A program made the translations under genes and the position numbers. From Armigeres subalbatus (Eukaryota; Arthropoda; Insecta; Diptera; Culicidae), in contig NC_085139.1 of assembly GCF_024139115.2 (NCBI RefSeq), positions 72,149,203-72,213,202 on the forward strand: a stretch of DNA of 64,000 bases. Reading direction: 5' to 3'. Below, in pieces: positions 21,875 to 33,479 of this stretch. Positions within the stretch are counted from its first letter, which is position 1, and the number at the start of each line of letters is the position of its first letter. The notes under the pieces were generated by a model that was not told the DNA's origin, did not search any database, and saw only the letters and a list, made by a program, of their open reading frames with translations.

Positions 21875-22877
21875 GCGTTGCGTTGCGTTGCGTTGCGTTG
21901 TAACGGAGTATTTCGTAGATTGCATACTGATAGTTGTCATGTATATTCTTTACCTTTCTTACCCCAATTGCTTATGGATTTCCATTTGGGATTCAATGGA
22001 AATCCAATTGGGGGTCCAAAATGATAAAACATGAAAGCTATCATTGCCGGCCACGCCCATCTTCTTCGTTACTAGGAAAGGGAAGGAAATGATGATATGA
22101 CATCTACTTAACGAGAGGCCAGCGACTCACCGACGCCCTCATAGATGTCAAGGAATTGGATGGTGGGTAGGGTATGTGGTTTAGGAGTATTATTATGAGC
22201 AAATGATAGAAAATTTGTGGAAATACGTTGGGAGTGACTTTGCTAAGAAATTTATGTCACTCCATTATCCTTGCCGATGATTTTCCTCGGATGGGGCGAA
22301 GGTATTAGCCTTGCCCTGGCTAATAGCCTAGGTTTAAGCGCCTTTGCTCGCTCCCTGAAACGAAAAAAGAGCAAAAAGAAATTAAATTCCCTTCCCTGAT
22401 ATGATATTTCAAAAGCTTGATAAAATGATGCAATTTTCTTTTCAATTATCTGAATTTTTCACCCTAACGACCCCGTTCGCACAACACACCCTCTCACGTC
22501 AACGTTAACCATTTATTTCACTTAGCACTAGGGAACTGTTTAATCTCCGGATGGGCAAAGCTTTGCAAACCACAATGACACCTTCACACCACTTCTCTCC
22601 AACAATAATTAGTTCGTCCACGAAACCGAACTTCAGGACCCGGAAAAATGCAGAAGCGTTCGCGCACTATCACAGACTCGATCTTCATCCCTGCTTCGAT
22701 GGCTTCCACAAATAAACAACACAGACAAATCATTGCCGACACTGCAATATTATTGTCGAATTATGTATGCGGAAACGTTCAGCTGAAACCAGCCGAAATT
22801 CAAATTTCAACACCAGGCAAAAAATTGACGTTTGAAAATTTGCGACCGGTCGGAAGCATGGCACACTCAGACTCCAT
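21875..22877 (-). mobile_element. 1.0-kb SINE/LINE-like retroelement with 24-bp TSD
   Basis: A perfect 24-bp direct repeat at 21851-21874 and 22878-22901 brackets 1003 bp. The tail (CAACG)n lies at 21875-21900 when read on the minus strand, followed inward by a block shared with 4110, 39893 and 61625 (TTTCGTAGATTGCATACTGA). Other shared blocks are GAGAGGCCAGCGACTCACCG and TTGGGAGTGACTTTGCTAAG. The long TSD and simple-repeat tail indicate target-primed reverse transcription. An 88-codon plus-strand frame at 22648-22914 overlaps its 5' end but shows no domain. Confidence 0.85.
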
Positions 22878-23098
22878 CAAAATTGAATATGCCAAAATGT
22901 TACACAGTTTCTAAGTAAGGTTCGTATGCAGAGTAATATTCTAAGTAAAGTTCGTATGCAGAACTGTATTTAAATTGATGGTTGGGTGTAACAGCACGCA
23001 TATTAATCTTAAGATTAGGAAAGATGGCATTCGTAATTACAAGTGTTCTTCTTTTCCTACATGTGCTATTTGTTTTTAAATTTGATAACATAATAATA

Positions 23099-23286
23099 GG
23101 GGGAATGACGGCTTTGGCAGGTTTTGTTCTATTATTGGCAGGGTTTTTTTTTGTCTGACTATTCTCAAATTTGGCCTAAACATTCTTTGCATATCAACGA
23201 ACATTGTGGCCAAATTTCATAAAATTTGATCGACAAAAACCCCCTGCCAATAATAGAACAAAACCTGCCAAAGCCGTCTTTCCCCC
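23099..23286. mobile_element. Foldback MITE with TA TSD
   Basis: A 188-bp element with about 54-bp TIRs (GGGGGAATGACGGCTTTGGC and complement). TA is at 23097-23098 and 23287-23288. The centre contains CATATCAACGAACATTGTGG. Likely Tc1/mariner-type. Confidence 0.85.
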
Positions 23287-23864
23287 TACTTGGATACCTT
23301 AAAACTCAATTTTTCGAATCCTTTTCAATCCTCCAATTTTTTCTAGCAAATCGCATCGGGTATTCTTTTAGAATTTTTATGCTGCTCATATTCGATCAAG
23401 TAAAATATTGAGAAAAAGCGCACGCAATCACATCTCAAAAGAGCCTAACAAATCCATGTATCATTGCAACATTACAACACTGCCACCCTGTACTTCCAGC
23501 AAAATTCGTTCCTGGAATCAGCTGAAGTGAAGGTTGTGCATTTGTGTGTGAGCAAAGATGTATCTAGTGATTGACATTGCATAATTTGTTCCCCGGAACA
23601 TCCTGACTTAATGTATTGTCGGTTCAACGTGTATTCTGCTATGATTTATTGTAAACAGCCAATGACAGAAATTTAACTTTATTGGCATTGTATAGCTATA
23701 TTATGAGATCGAATACACTGGGGTCGTTTTTTACGCAACTATTCTTCGCGGATTTTTGGTGATTTACGCGGATTTCGCGATTCACGCGGTTTTCCACCAT
23801 TTTTTTAATGCGTTTTTTTTTTAAAGGCCCGGAAACACGTTGGAACAGTTAAAAATCTATGCCA

Positions 23865-24172
23865 GACATTCTAAATACTCACGCTCCTCTAATGTGAAAG
23901 TGTACTATACACATGTGGAGGTGTTGGCTTGAGAAATGGATTGCGAGTGAACTAACTATGCGTCCAATTTGGGAATCTCGATCTCGTTAGTTGCGAAGAG
24001 CGAAGGAAGTCCATCGTAGCTTAGTTGATTAAAGCACCAGTCTAGCGTACTGTAGGGTCATGGGTTCGAGTCCCATCGAAGGGAAAGTGGTTACCTCCAA
24101 TACACTTTCCAATTAATCAATATCCTCCACATAACGTACATATTCACATATGAGTTTTCACAACATTGTAAA
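23865..24172 (+). mobile_element. 308-bp retroinsertion containing a tRNA-like unit
   Basis: Bracketed by the perfect 16-bp repeat TTAAAAATCTATGCCA (23849-23864 and 24173-24188). It contains a near-complete tRNA cloverleaf in its middle, with about 145 bp before it and about 88 bp after. A classical SINE would start with the tRNA, so this arrangement is atypical. Confidence 0.7.
24010..24083 (+). tRNA. tRNA-like sequence, anticodon AGC (Ala-type), probable SINE/pseudogene
   Basis: The cloverleaf can be drawn by eye. The acceptor TCCATCG/CGAAGGG has 6 of 7 pairs (one A-A, one G-T). The D stem is GCTT/AAGC. The anticodon stem CCAGT/ACTGT has 4 of 5 pairs around CTAGCGT (U33, AGC, G37), and the T stem ATGGG/CCCAT is perfect with loop TTCGAGT. 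Internal promoter boxes are GTAGCTTAGTTG and GGTTCGAGTCC. Because it sits inside a TSD-flanked repeat and the sequence differs from usual alanine tRNAs, I treat it as a tRNA-derived repeat and not a working tRNA gene. Confidence 0.5.
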
Positions 24173-24260
24173 TTAAAAATCTATGCCAAATGAAGTCGTG
24201 TTTTACGCGGATTTTGGGATTTACGCGTTTTTTAAGGGGTTTTGATTTATGTGGAATGTA

Positions 24261-25712
24261 CAGGGGTTAGACAAAAAGGTTGAGATAGGTAAAATTATGT
24301 CGAAATTCAAATCATCATAACTTTGCGTACAATAATCCGATTTTGATAAAATTAGGACCATCAGAACCGGACGATTTTCTAGTATACAGCCTTCCGGCAA
24401 AACCTAAAATTGGTCCTTGGCCACCGTAGATGTTCCGGATTTTCTAAACGTATGTTCAAAATGCATTTTTTCCACTGCTTGTCACGTTTTGTGACGTTTA
24501 CTTTCATCATGTTTTAGGCAGGGTTGGGAAAAATCAAATTTTCGAAAAATCGAGAATGATCAAACTCACCCGCGATTTTACTTTTAAATTATCAAGTGAT
24601 TAAAACTCGCCAGCGATTAAGAATCGTTTGAAAATCGTATCTTGATTTGAAGCATTTACCGTTACCTTTAAAACTATTTTTCCTTACTAGCATGAAACTA
24701 TAACGTCAAATAGAAGGTATAACGGGACTGTTGACAATTAGCTATAATTAGTGAAGATTAATGATTGAATGAAAATTCTGTGTTTATTATCGTTTGAGTA
24801 CAAAATTTGAGAAGTTGTCGCCGGCGACAACTCGCCTACTGTTTTCACGTGAAAAGTTTTCACATGAAAATTGCAATCATGATCGTCTGATAATGATTAA
24901 GCACAACACTGGTTTTAGGCTTTCTCCAAAAACTAGAACTAATATGCCGCCCAATGGTGGCTGTAGATCGAGAATCCATCAAAACTACGCAGAGATATGC
25001 CCATTTCCGTAAAAACGGTTTCAGGAACATGATGAAATGATAACAGATCAGAATAATGCAAATATGGGTATCTATGTTCATGGCTTTGCGAGACGATGAT
25101 TACAGAAACATTTCCCGAATGATAGTGTCCACTGCCACCCTTATAGCAGGTTCCAAGAGCCTTCCAGGAGGGGCCGGTTTTGGCACCATCTGGAACTATG
25201 CATATATGGGTGTCAAAATTCATGTTTTCCCAAAACGATGATTATAGGATCTTTATTAAAGATACATTATGGTGACTGTAAGACTCTCTGGCCAATTTGT
25301 AACTGGTTCCGGGTGTTCTGCGAAAGTGACATTTGGTCAGTGTGTATGGCCAATCCCGTACCGATTTTACGAAAATGGCCATATATCTGCGTATACAAAA
25401 CGAATTTTCGATCTGCAGCCAACATTGGTCAGCTGATTAGTTCTAGTTTCCAGGGAGAGTATAAAACATTATGGCAGTAAACGTCAGATAAAACGACAAG
25501 CAGAAGAAAAAATGCATTGTTTACATATCCTCGGAAAACCCGGAACATCTCCGGTGGCCAAGGGCCAATCTGAAGTTTTGCATGGGGACAGTATGCTAGA
25601 AGAGTTTCCGCATCCGAAGGTCCCGGTTTCATCAAAATCGGATCATTCTACGCAAAGTTATGCTGATTTGAACTTTGAAAATTTTGCCTATCTTAACCTT
25701 GTCTAACCCCTG
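24261..25712. mobile_element. 1.45-kb TIR element with TA TSD and internal subrepeats
   Basis: The ends CAGGGGTTAGACAAAAAGG and CCTTGTCTAACCCCTG lie within longer TIRs of about 37 bp. TA is at 24259-24260 and 25713-25714. Inside, 24935-25025 and 25365-25455 are inverted relatives (CTAGAACTAAT and ATTAGTTCTAG edges), and 25055-25110 and 25200-25255 are direct relatives (ATATGGGTATC / ATATGGGTGTC to CGATGATTA). No transposase frame; the 60-94 codon frames are translations of these subrepeats. Confidence 0.8.
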
Positions 25713-25789
25713 TATCTCCCGCGTAAAAACCTACTTCAGTGCACCTGTAGTATCCTCATACATTGATTTTAATTGTGTGAGGCAATGTG

Positions 25790-26470
25790 AATCCCCAGGT
25801 GTTTTTCATAAATTTCCAGATAAAAACAAACGTGCGATATATAGCTTTAGGCAGAAAAATAATCAATTCAAAAAAGTAAATATTGCGAAAAATATTTTTT
25901 TAAAAATTTTTTAAAGCCTCACATAAACAATGCTGGAAATTACTTAAGAAATTCCTCCAGGAATTCCTTTGCAAGTTCACCCAGAAATTGCTTCAGCCAT
26001 TCAATAAAAAAAACTGGTATTCCTTTAAAAATTACTCCATAGATACCATCGAAAAATTCTCCGGATTTGAAGAATTGCTTCGAACTTCCTCCAGGATTTA
26101 ATTTGATTTCTTTGCTAAAACTTTAGAAAACATCTCATGGAATTGTTCCGGAAATTCCTTTAGAGATGCATTTGGCGATTTCTTCACGATTTTTTTTTTA
26201 AATTCCTTGAGGTGTTCCATCAAAAATGTCTTGTGAAAATCCCTCGGAAATACCTTTATAAAATACTTTGCAGATTTCTTCAGATATTCTTCTGAATTTT
26301 TTTTAAAGGAATTTCTTTGGAAATTAGGTTAAGAATTTTTTCGGAAATTCCTTTAAATTTTATTTCAGCTGTTTTTTTTTTCAAAGAAACAAAAAAAATC
26401 TTCTTGAGAAAATGTTCCGGAAATATGTTTGGGAATTTTTTCAGGAAATCCTCCAGAACATAATACCTAT
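25790..26470. repeat. GGAATTCC-rich degenerate repeat, copy with unique head
   Basis: The head 25793-26020 is homologous to 32783-33010 (AAAAACAAACGTGC, ACTTAAGAAAT, AAATTGCTTCAGCCATTCAA). It is followed by a degenerate tandem of TTCC(T/G)-(G/T)AAATT motifs about 30 bp apart. Similar tails occur at 30631-30960, 34741-35240 and 41330-41540. Confidence 0.6.
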
Positions 26471-26637
26471 GTCGTGGGCTGTTTTTGGGGCATTTTATGT
26501 GTAGGGTATGATGGGGCAAGATGGGTCACCTAGGGCGAACCCTGAATGCCTTAAAACAGTAACATTTTAATTCAACTTTTCAACGTGGATCTATGAAAAT
26601 AGATCATAATCTGTAAGCCACCCGATCAGGAATGCAT

Positions 26638-27163
26638 AACAAAATTATAACTCAATTCTATCAATTGTTGTTATTTAAAACAACGTGTGTTATAATTAGA
26701 TAATTCTATAAAAATGTGTCCTCGACCAGTTTGATTTCATATCAAAATTATAATTACATTAGTTATGTAAATTTTCACAAAATAATTGCCTAAATTTTTT
26801 GTAGACATCGGAAAAAATAGGAGGTAACCACCGTCAGTATAACTTGAACCCGTTCGATATTAATACAAAGCTGGAACAAAGTTAATTGCCTACATTATGG
26901 ATGGAAATCCGTCGTAGTAGCGTACCAGATTTCTATCCGTGATGTAGGCAATTACCTTGAAAGTAGATTTTTGTACAGAAAAATTATATCAACGTTTGTT
27001 ATAATGTTGATATGAACGTATCAACCTCTGTTTTAATTGCGTTACGGCTAGAGGTATTTTTGATATAATTTTTGTTATTTTAACAACTAACCAGCCAATT
27101 TTATAACACATATTGTTACAATATTTTTCTGAAATAAATAACTCCCCTTGTTATAATTTTGAC
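26638..27163. mobile_element. AT-rich MITE (CAAAATTATAAC ends)
   Basis: ACAAAATTATAAC near 26639 is matched inverted by GTTATAATTTTG at 27150-27161. Internal runs such as TTGTTATTTAAAACAACGTG and TTGTTATTTTAACAAC are self-complementary. Weakly supported. Confidence 0.35.
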
Positions 27164-27639
27164 TAGCTGTATGTACCCGGCCTTGCTCGGAGTTGCCAGT
27201 TTAATTCGCAGTTTTTTTCACCATCGGAATTGGAATAGGTCAAAAGGATAATTGTGTTTTCTTATTGATATTTCATCATTTGATTAAAAGAAGGTAGATT
27301 ACATTTGAAAACATTGACTGATTTTGAAAATGGGATCAAACCCAAAATCGCTTTATTCCGGGCAAACGTCTATTTCTAAAGAAGGAAAAACATACACCGA
27401 TGCCTTTATTCCGGAAAACGTCTATTTTAAAGAAATGATCACATTTACCGTCCAGAAGGAAACACTTTAATCATTGCTTTTCTCTGGGCAAACCATGATT
27501 TCGATGAAGTGTTGAGTTGATCGATCCCTGTCATCTTCGCCTTCTTAAGAAAAAGAATGTTTGTTCCAAATTTGGTTGAAATCGGGCAAGGGGTACAGAA
27601 GTTATGCTGGAACATTGGATCATTGCATACCTTGCTTTT

Positions 27640-27975
27640 ATTTATTAATCTTGAATCATTATCATATAATTATCATACCTTTTAAAATTTGGAATAAAGG
27701 TTACTCGATTATGGATCACTATGCAATTTGATCATTCATAATCATCAATCATTAATCATATCGATCGTTAATCATTAACCATACACATAGTGTGTCAACA
27801 TTTAATCGCGATCGGTAATCGTTAATCATAATCCAACGGTTTTTTCATTATTCATAATCGTTAATTATTGTCAAAATGAATTTAATCATTAATCATTATC
27901 AGTCATCATTTTCAAAAATTATAATTCATTAATCATAATCTTTAATCATAGAGTTGAATGATTTAATCATTTAAT
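27640..27975. repeat. Degenerate (TTAATCA)n array
   Basis: Dense runs of AATCATTAATCATAATC variants, seven to eight bases in period. They split one of the 143-bp units of the surrounding repeat. Confidence 0.7.
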
Positions 27976-27999
27976 CTGCTTAGAATTGGTCCTGGGGTC

Positions 28000-28735
28000 A
28001 GGAGTTACACTGAATTGCCCGTTTTCTAAAGACAACCGCTTTCCCTTTACCCTTCCTCTTTTCTCAACGGCCATTTCACCCCTTTGTTATCTTCTCCTAG
28101 GGATAGAAAATGTGTGTACCAAATTTGGTTGAAATCGGTACAGGGGTTCAGAAGTTACACTAAATTGCCCGTTTTCTGAACAATACCCTCCTTCAGACCC
28201 CTACCCCCTTATCCAAATTTCCTCCCGTACGATCGGCTCCTCATAGTGAATATGTGTACAAAATTTGATTGAAATCGGTCCTGGGGTTGGGAGTTACACT
28301 GAGTTGCTCGTTTTCCAAAGACAACACCTCCCCTATACCCTCCCCTTTTTCCCAATGACCATCCCGCCCCCTTTGTTATCTTTTCCTTATAATATAGAAT
28401 GTGTGTACCAAATTTGGTTGAAATCGGTACAGGGGTTCATGATTTACTTTGAATTGCCCGTTTTCTAAACAAAACCCCCTCCCTCAGACCCCTCCCTTTC
28501 CCAAATCCCTCCCATATGATTACCTCCTCGTAGTGAATATGTACAAAATTTGGTTGAAATCGGTCCTGGGAGTTGAAAGTTACACAGAATTGTTCGTTTT
28601 CTGAACAAAACCCATCCCACCACCCCTCCCCCTTTTCTACATGACCATCCCACCCCTTTGTTAACTTCCCCTGAGGATAGAGAATGTCTGTACCAAATTT
28701 GGTTGAAATCGGCCAAGTGGTTCAGAAGTAGTTAG
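28000..28735 (+). repeat. ~143-bp tandem array
   Basis: AAATTTGGTTGAAATCGG (or a one-base variant) begins at 28121, 28261, 28410, 28546 and 28695, spacing 136-149 bp. Each is followed by GTTACAC-type sequence, TTGCCCGTTTTC and a C-rich CCCTCCC block. A related single occurrence is at about 27573, before the AATCATT array. Confidence 0.8.
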
Positions 28736-29740
28736 CGAACATACATACATAGATTGGTTTTTATATATATAGATAGATATGCATTATTGATCGGGCAGGG
28801 GTATGAAATAACAAAAAATCCACTTTTTATTTCTTTTTGAGTCATTAAAGTAGAAGTCTATTTTTCTGTCAATCAAAAAATGCCGGGGTAAGATGGGTCA
28901 AACAGCGGGGCAAGATGGGTCACCTTTAAATTCTGCAATTAATATTGTCCTTATTCTTTTTTTTTAAATCACACACATATTGATAGCTTTATTGCCAATG
29001 ATTTTTTATTGAATAAAAAGGATTTTTAAGCTTTGGATGAAAAAATGGCAAAGAAATGGAGAAGTCGGCAATTTCTTATTGAAACAAGCCGTTCGTGTAT
29101 TGTTTTCTTGAAGACAGAAATTATACATTTTTAATTAACAAATTAACATCATTATGCTCAAAAGTAACCTTAGAATTATTAAATCAGTAATAGAAAATAT
29201 GTTTCGATTACGAACTATGCCCTTTCTGAACATACAGACCCATCTTGTCCCATTTGCAAGTTCATGTTAGAATGTCTAATTCTCGATCAAATTTATTTTT
29301 TCAACGCAGTTAGTAGTACAACAAGGCCTACATTACTTATGATACTTTCACTAAACTACTAAAAATGTTTAAATTTTAGATTGCTCTACGAGATTACACG
29401 TTTTATAGAACGTGTGTTTTGCATAAGAAACGATGCTGAAAAATATGTTACGTTGCCATACTCTACCAAAATGAAATTTCATCATCAAATCGAGTGACAA
29501 TATAGTAGAACCAAATTATTCCTCCTACAAAGTCATAGTCTCCACAATAAAATGTATACGATGTTAAAAAATGGCCTGACCCATCTTACCCCGTGACCCA
29601 TCCTGCCCCGCCTAACCCTAACATCCTTTATGCCTACCGTACTCATGCCTAACGTCATTATACCTGTTCGCGTGACCAACACCTAGTTTGCTTGAGCAGC
29701 CAAGGTACCGGTACTATAAGTGTCAAACGGCCAAGTTATA

Positions 29741-29880
29741 GCCTATTCAGATTCCGCCATTTATGATCATAAATATCATGATAAACAACAGCCTGATGCC
29801 ATCCCATACATTCAACTTTTTTTCTCAGCTTTAACACGATATTTATTACGATAAATAATCAAATCGTAATCTGAATAGGC
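29741..29880. mobile_element. MITE with GCCTATTCAGATT ends and TA TSD
   Basis: A 140-bp element. GCCTATTCAGATTCCG and CGTAATCTGAATAGGC are complementary at 15 of 16 positions, with TA outside each end. Confidence 0.75.
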
Positions 29881-29882
29881 TA

Positions 29883-30111
29883 TTAAGGTCACTCCTGACG
29901 GAATCCAAGTTTCAAAGTGCTCGCGTTTTCGGGGGCACACCACTCGCTACGGAAGCAATGCACTACTGTCATTTTTATTTTTTCACGCATGCTGCGACGC
30001 AGCAAAACTAAATCAACAAAAATGACAGTTGTGCGTTGCTTCCGTATCGAGTGGTGTGCCCCTGACAACGCGAGCACTTTGAAACTTGGATTCCGTCAGG
30101 AGTGACCTTAA
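29883..30111. mobile_element. Long-arm foldback MITE flanked by TTAA
   Basis: AAGGTCACTCCTGACGGAAT and its complement bound arms of about 85 bp or more. TTAA is at 29883-29886 and 30108-30111. Because it is a palindrome it yields two nearly identical 62-codon open frames, one on each strand, which are not genes. It abuts the preceding MITE. Confidence 0.8.
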
Positions 30112-30630
30112 GCAGGGATTGAATCTTAAAGAGAATGAACAAGTCTCTCACTTATCATCTCTGTATACATATACGATATGTAGCATACCGTGAGAGACTT
30201 TTTTCGCAAGCTGTCATGATAGAGAACTGATTCGGGAGGCTATACCCCATGATAAATTTCTTTTAGAAAGCTCCAAATGCGGAGAGCACTGGCTCTGATG
30301 ATGCATTTCAACTTGTTCTACACAGCTGTGCAGTAACCAACACGAAAGGAGCGAAAACAAAGCGAGAATCACCATTTTTCTGTGGGGGTTGCCTATCCGA
30401 TTCTGTTTCTTCGCACTTGTATACAAGTTTGATAAATTTGTTATCATGGCTTGTTATGATTCGGAACAGTTTTTGCCTCTCTTTTATCGTTGTTCGTTAT
30501 CTATTGAGAGCGATTTCTGCAAACCCTGCTATTAAGTTTATTGAAGCATATTTTGGCAGAATAATTTCAATGGTTACAGCGCTACTAGCGTTCTATTACT
30601 CCTTTACTGTAAAAACCTTCAGGTTCAGGA
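30112..30630. other. No recognisable feature
   Basis: Mixed sequence; small open frames only. Confidence 0.35.
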
Positions 30631-30960
30631 ATTTCTTGAAGAAACCATACGAAAAATCATCCGAAATTTCTCCAGAAATAATTTAGAAAATTGCTTATCA
30701 TTCTTATAGACACTCTTTTAGTGATTTTTTTGAAAAATTCTTGGAAAACTGATCCCGAAATTCATTCGAAAGTTCCTCCAGGAATTGCTTTGAAAAATCC
30801 TTACTAATTTAGTATTTTTCAAAATATTCCTAAAGAATTTCCGAGGGAATACTCAAAATAATTTACAAAGTAATCCCTAATTGATTTCCCGAATAAATTC
30901 CTTTATTCCACCAAGAATATCTTCGGAAAATTTCCAGGAATTCTCTTGAAGATGGCGAAA
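30631..30960. repeat. GGAATTCC-rich degenerate repeat
   Basis: Repeated AAATTCCT, GGAATT and TTCCTCCAGGAATTGCTTTG motifs, as in 25920-26470. Confidence 0.55.
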
Positions 30961-31084
30961 CGTTTTTTGCAGAACAACGATCCATTAACGTTCACTACCT
31001 TTCAATAGATTTGATTGGTATATTTATTCAAACATTTTTAATGATTTTTTCATCTTTTGAAAGAATTTCACTCCTGATCACCGA

Positions 31085-31202
31085 GTATTGAAATTTCCCT
31101 GATTTTGTAAGGAATTCCCAGATAATTCCAGGTATTTTCCAGGTGGAGAAATTCCCTGATAATTCCAGGTTTTCCAGGTTTTTCTAGGTAGTAGACACCC
31201 TG
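31085..31202 (-). repeat. CAGGGTG-ended repeat with CCTGGAA motifs
   Basis: Read on the minus strand it starts CAGGGTGTCTACTACC and continues with CCTGGAAAA, CCTGGAATTATC and GGGAATT blocks. I recognise this as a widely dispersed animal repeat type. A possible relative of the CAGGGTGGCC end lies at about 35345. Confidence 0.5.
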
Positions 31203-32782
31203 ATACTGCACAGATAGAAAAATGTTGTTGCAATTTGTTGCATTTTCTTGATTTCTGAACTAAAAACAATGCCGCTGCTAATTCCCCCATTGGCTCCAGG
31301 AAAATAATATTGTTCAGCATCTGTTTCACTGACCTCCCGTGCGAAATAAGCGATTGTAGATGAAATTTGGAAGAAATTTTTTTGGTCAAGAAGGTGAGCG
31401 TTACAATGCATTACACCTAAAAGTATACATCAGTGAAAATCTCAGAACGCACAAAATCAGTTTTTGACGAAATTGTGAATCTAAAACGTAGGAATTTTCT
31501 CATTGATACATGCCAATCATAAGATGAGACTTTGCTCAATGCGACTCAATTGACCAGGGTAAATTAGAAATTCTACTTTGAAGAGACTAAATTGGGGGTG
31601 TCCACAATGTGTACATTTGGGGGTCCATAATATGTTGCACTGTCCAAAAAGAAGAATATTTTCATTTCTGGAAGTTACAATTCTCAGCGATCTATCAACA
31701 CTTGATGACAATTTAAAATTTCTATTTCATGAATGAGACTTCCATCTATGAAAGGGTGTGATTTCCGGTTATATCGAACGTGCCATTTGATACATATAAT
31801 TAGATATCGGGGTCCAAAATGGAACATATACCCTATTATTGTGTCGCAAGCACTAAATTGCATTCCGACTTCCGAAGTTTTACCTCCGAACTTACTTCCG
31901 ACATCATGAACGTCAAAACAAAATTTGAGTTTGCGGCCAACAGCTAGCGACGTTGTCAACGATAAAACAAGCTCGATTTTGTGACAGGTAATACCGTGCA
32001 GTGCTGCATTTTTATTTTATTATTCCATGTGAATCTCGTAGAAAATGGGCCTTGCCAGTTCATCAGCTCCATACAAAACAGTTTTGGTCTAAATGCACAA
32101 TATCTCCTGAATGTAAGCAATTTCTATTGCATTTTGTCATTATTTATACGATTAAGTGACATAAATACAATAGATTTAGGGCGAACTTGTTGGAAAAGAT
32201 CCATGCACATCCAGAATATCGTATTTTTGTTGGAAACGAACGCACAGCGTACAGATAAAGCGAATCGGGAACGTCGGAACGGAAGAAAGAAAACAACCAC
32301 TCAGTTGGACTTTACACGAACGAATACAATTTCTATTTATTTACATTCGATGACATAAACATTCGATAATAGTATACAATCATAGTACATCCATAATGCC
32401 TACATACAGTTGTCTCGAACACGAGGGGTGACGATTGCGCGCTTAATTTAATTTCAACAATTTTCCGCTTCTTAATTTTTTACGCGCTTTTTAGTTTTCA
32501 TTTTTTTCTGTGTATGCATGAAAAGCTTTCATTGAATAACTATGGAAATGATAATAAGAACAATAAGACGGGCCAGCAAAAAGCAGCATGGAAATTAAAC
32601 CGGCACTCCACTACGGCTTGGTAGACAAATATTGAAAGGGGGGGGGGGTCAGCTCTTGGCTAGGAGGGGAGCTTCCACCGCCTCCTATCCTATTTAATCT
32701 TATGCACAGTAATCTTCAGGGAATCTACTCATCTGTAAAAATAAAATTCTTTGATTGTTCCACGTTTTTTGCTAGATACTTT
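31203..32782. other. No recognisable gene
   Basis: Frames of 91 codons (minus, 31684-31959) and 125 codons (plus, 31981-32358) lack domains. A homopolymeric G run is at 32639-32648. Confidence 0.35.
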
Positions 32783-33010
32783 ACATTAATTTCCAGGCAA
32801 AAACAAACGTGCCATAGATTATATAGATATTTGCAGCAAAATGAACAATTAAAACAAGTGAATATTACGAAAAATCTTTTTTTAAATAAATTATTGGAGG
32901 CCTCATTTCTCGTAAATTACTTAAGAAATACTTTAGGAAATACCTTCAGGATTCCCTTAGCAAGTACATCTAGAAATTGCTTCAGCCATTCAATCAAAAA
33001 TTTCTTCAGT
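32783..33010. repeat. Second copy of the 25793-26020 repeat head
   Basis: Same orientation, about 80% identical by eye, including ACTTAAGAAAT and AAATTGCTTCAGCCATTCAA. The GGAATTCC tail is cut short at about 33035. Confidence 0.65.
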
Positions 33011-33479
33011 ATTTACATCGAAAATTCCTCCCAGGGATGGAATGCTCCTCAGAACGAATCAGGAGAAGAAAAAAAAAATGCTCACTGCTCTCGACACACG
33101 AATCTTTGCTCTTCTCTTTTGTACTTTTGCGTTTCTCTCTTTTTCTGGTAGCTCCGAAATATATTCATTTCTCAATGATAACTAAATGGTTTGACTCAAT
33201 GAGGTGAGGAAAAAGTTGCTCATTGAGTATCTTTGAGCCTCATTCCGACGGATGGTATTGTGTGGTGGCGAATAAATTTATGATTATTAGTTGGCTAATC
33301 TAACGGTAGCCAGTAAGTTATTGTATTTATCGTGTTTGCTTAGTAAACAATTCAATCACTGTCATAATGCGTGTTTAGGACTGTTTCATTTAGTTTTTAC
33401 ACGTTGAAGACATTAAACTAAATAATTTTCATTCAAAATTGAAGCAGTCGAACAAATCTTGTATTAATTGGTCAAAACA

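Larger units (their letters stand above)
23716..25741. mobile_element. TIR element (CACTGGGGTCG ends) with two nested insertions
   Basis: CACTGGGGTCGTTTTTTAC at 23716 pairs imperfectly with GTAAAAACCTACTTCAGTG ending at 25741. Inner motifs GATTTACGCGGATTT and TTTTACGCGGATTTTGG are those of 6658-6880 and 33480-33560. Two later insertions (23865-24172 and 24261-25712) leave only about 270 bp of the original element. TSD not seen. Confidence 0.55.
27167..28775 (+). mobile_element. ACTAG...CCCGGC-type dispersed repeat with tandem interior
   Basis: It opens ACTAGCTGTATGTACCCGGC and closes with TTTTTATATATATAGATAGA, a layout I know from dispersed insect repeats of uncertain class. Relatives are at 33672-34265 and 60588-60908. 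Inside are a CCTTCTTTA/GCCCGGAATAA motif pair (27345-27470), an AATCATT array and a ~143-bp tandem array. Confidence 0.6.
26502..29620. mobile_element. Composite TIR element with GGGGCAAGATGGGTCA motif
   Basis: The left end TAGGGTATGATGGGGCAAGA and right end TGCCCCGCCTAACCCTA are inverted relatives. The subterminal GATGGGTCA is matched by TGACCCATC (twice, 29578-29602). An internal GGGGCAAGATGGGTCA occurs at 28909. The motif is reminiscent of the GGGGCAAGTTGAAA ends of the 9660 element. The interior is mostly other repeats. TSD and class are not established. Confidence 0.5.

Noticed and set aside
22648..22914. 88-codon gene
   Set aside because: It spans the junction between the retroinsertion and its 24-bp TSD; no domain.
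24794..25480. Cluster of 60-94 codon frames that could be a transposase
   Set aside because: They recur with the internal subrepeats, on both strands, without catalytic residues.
29889..30105. Two near-identical 62-codon genes on opposite strands
   Set aside because: Artefact of a palindromic MITE.
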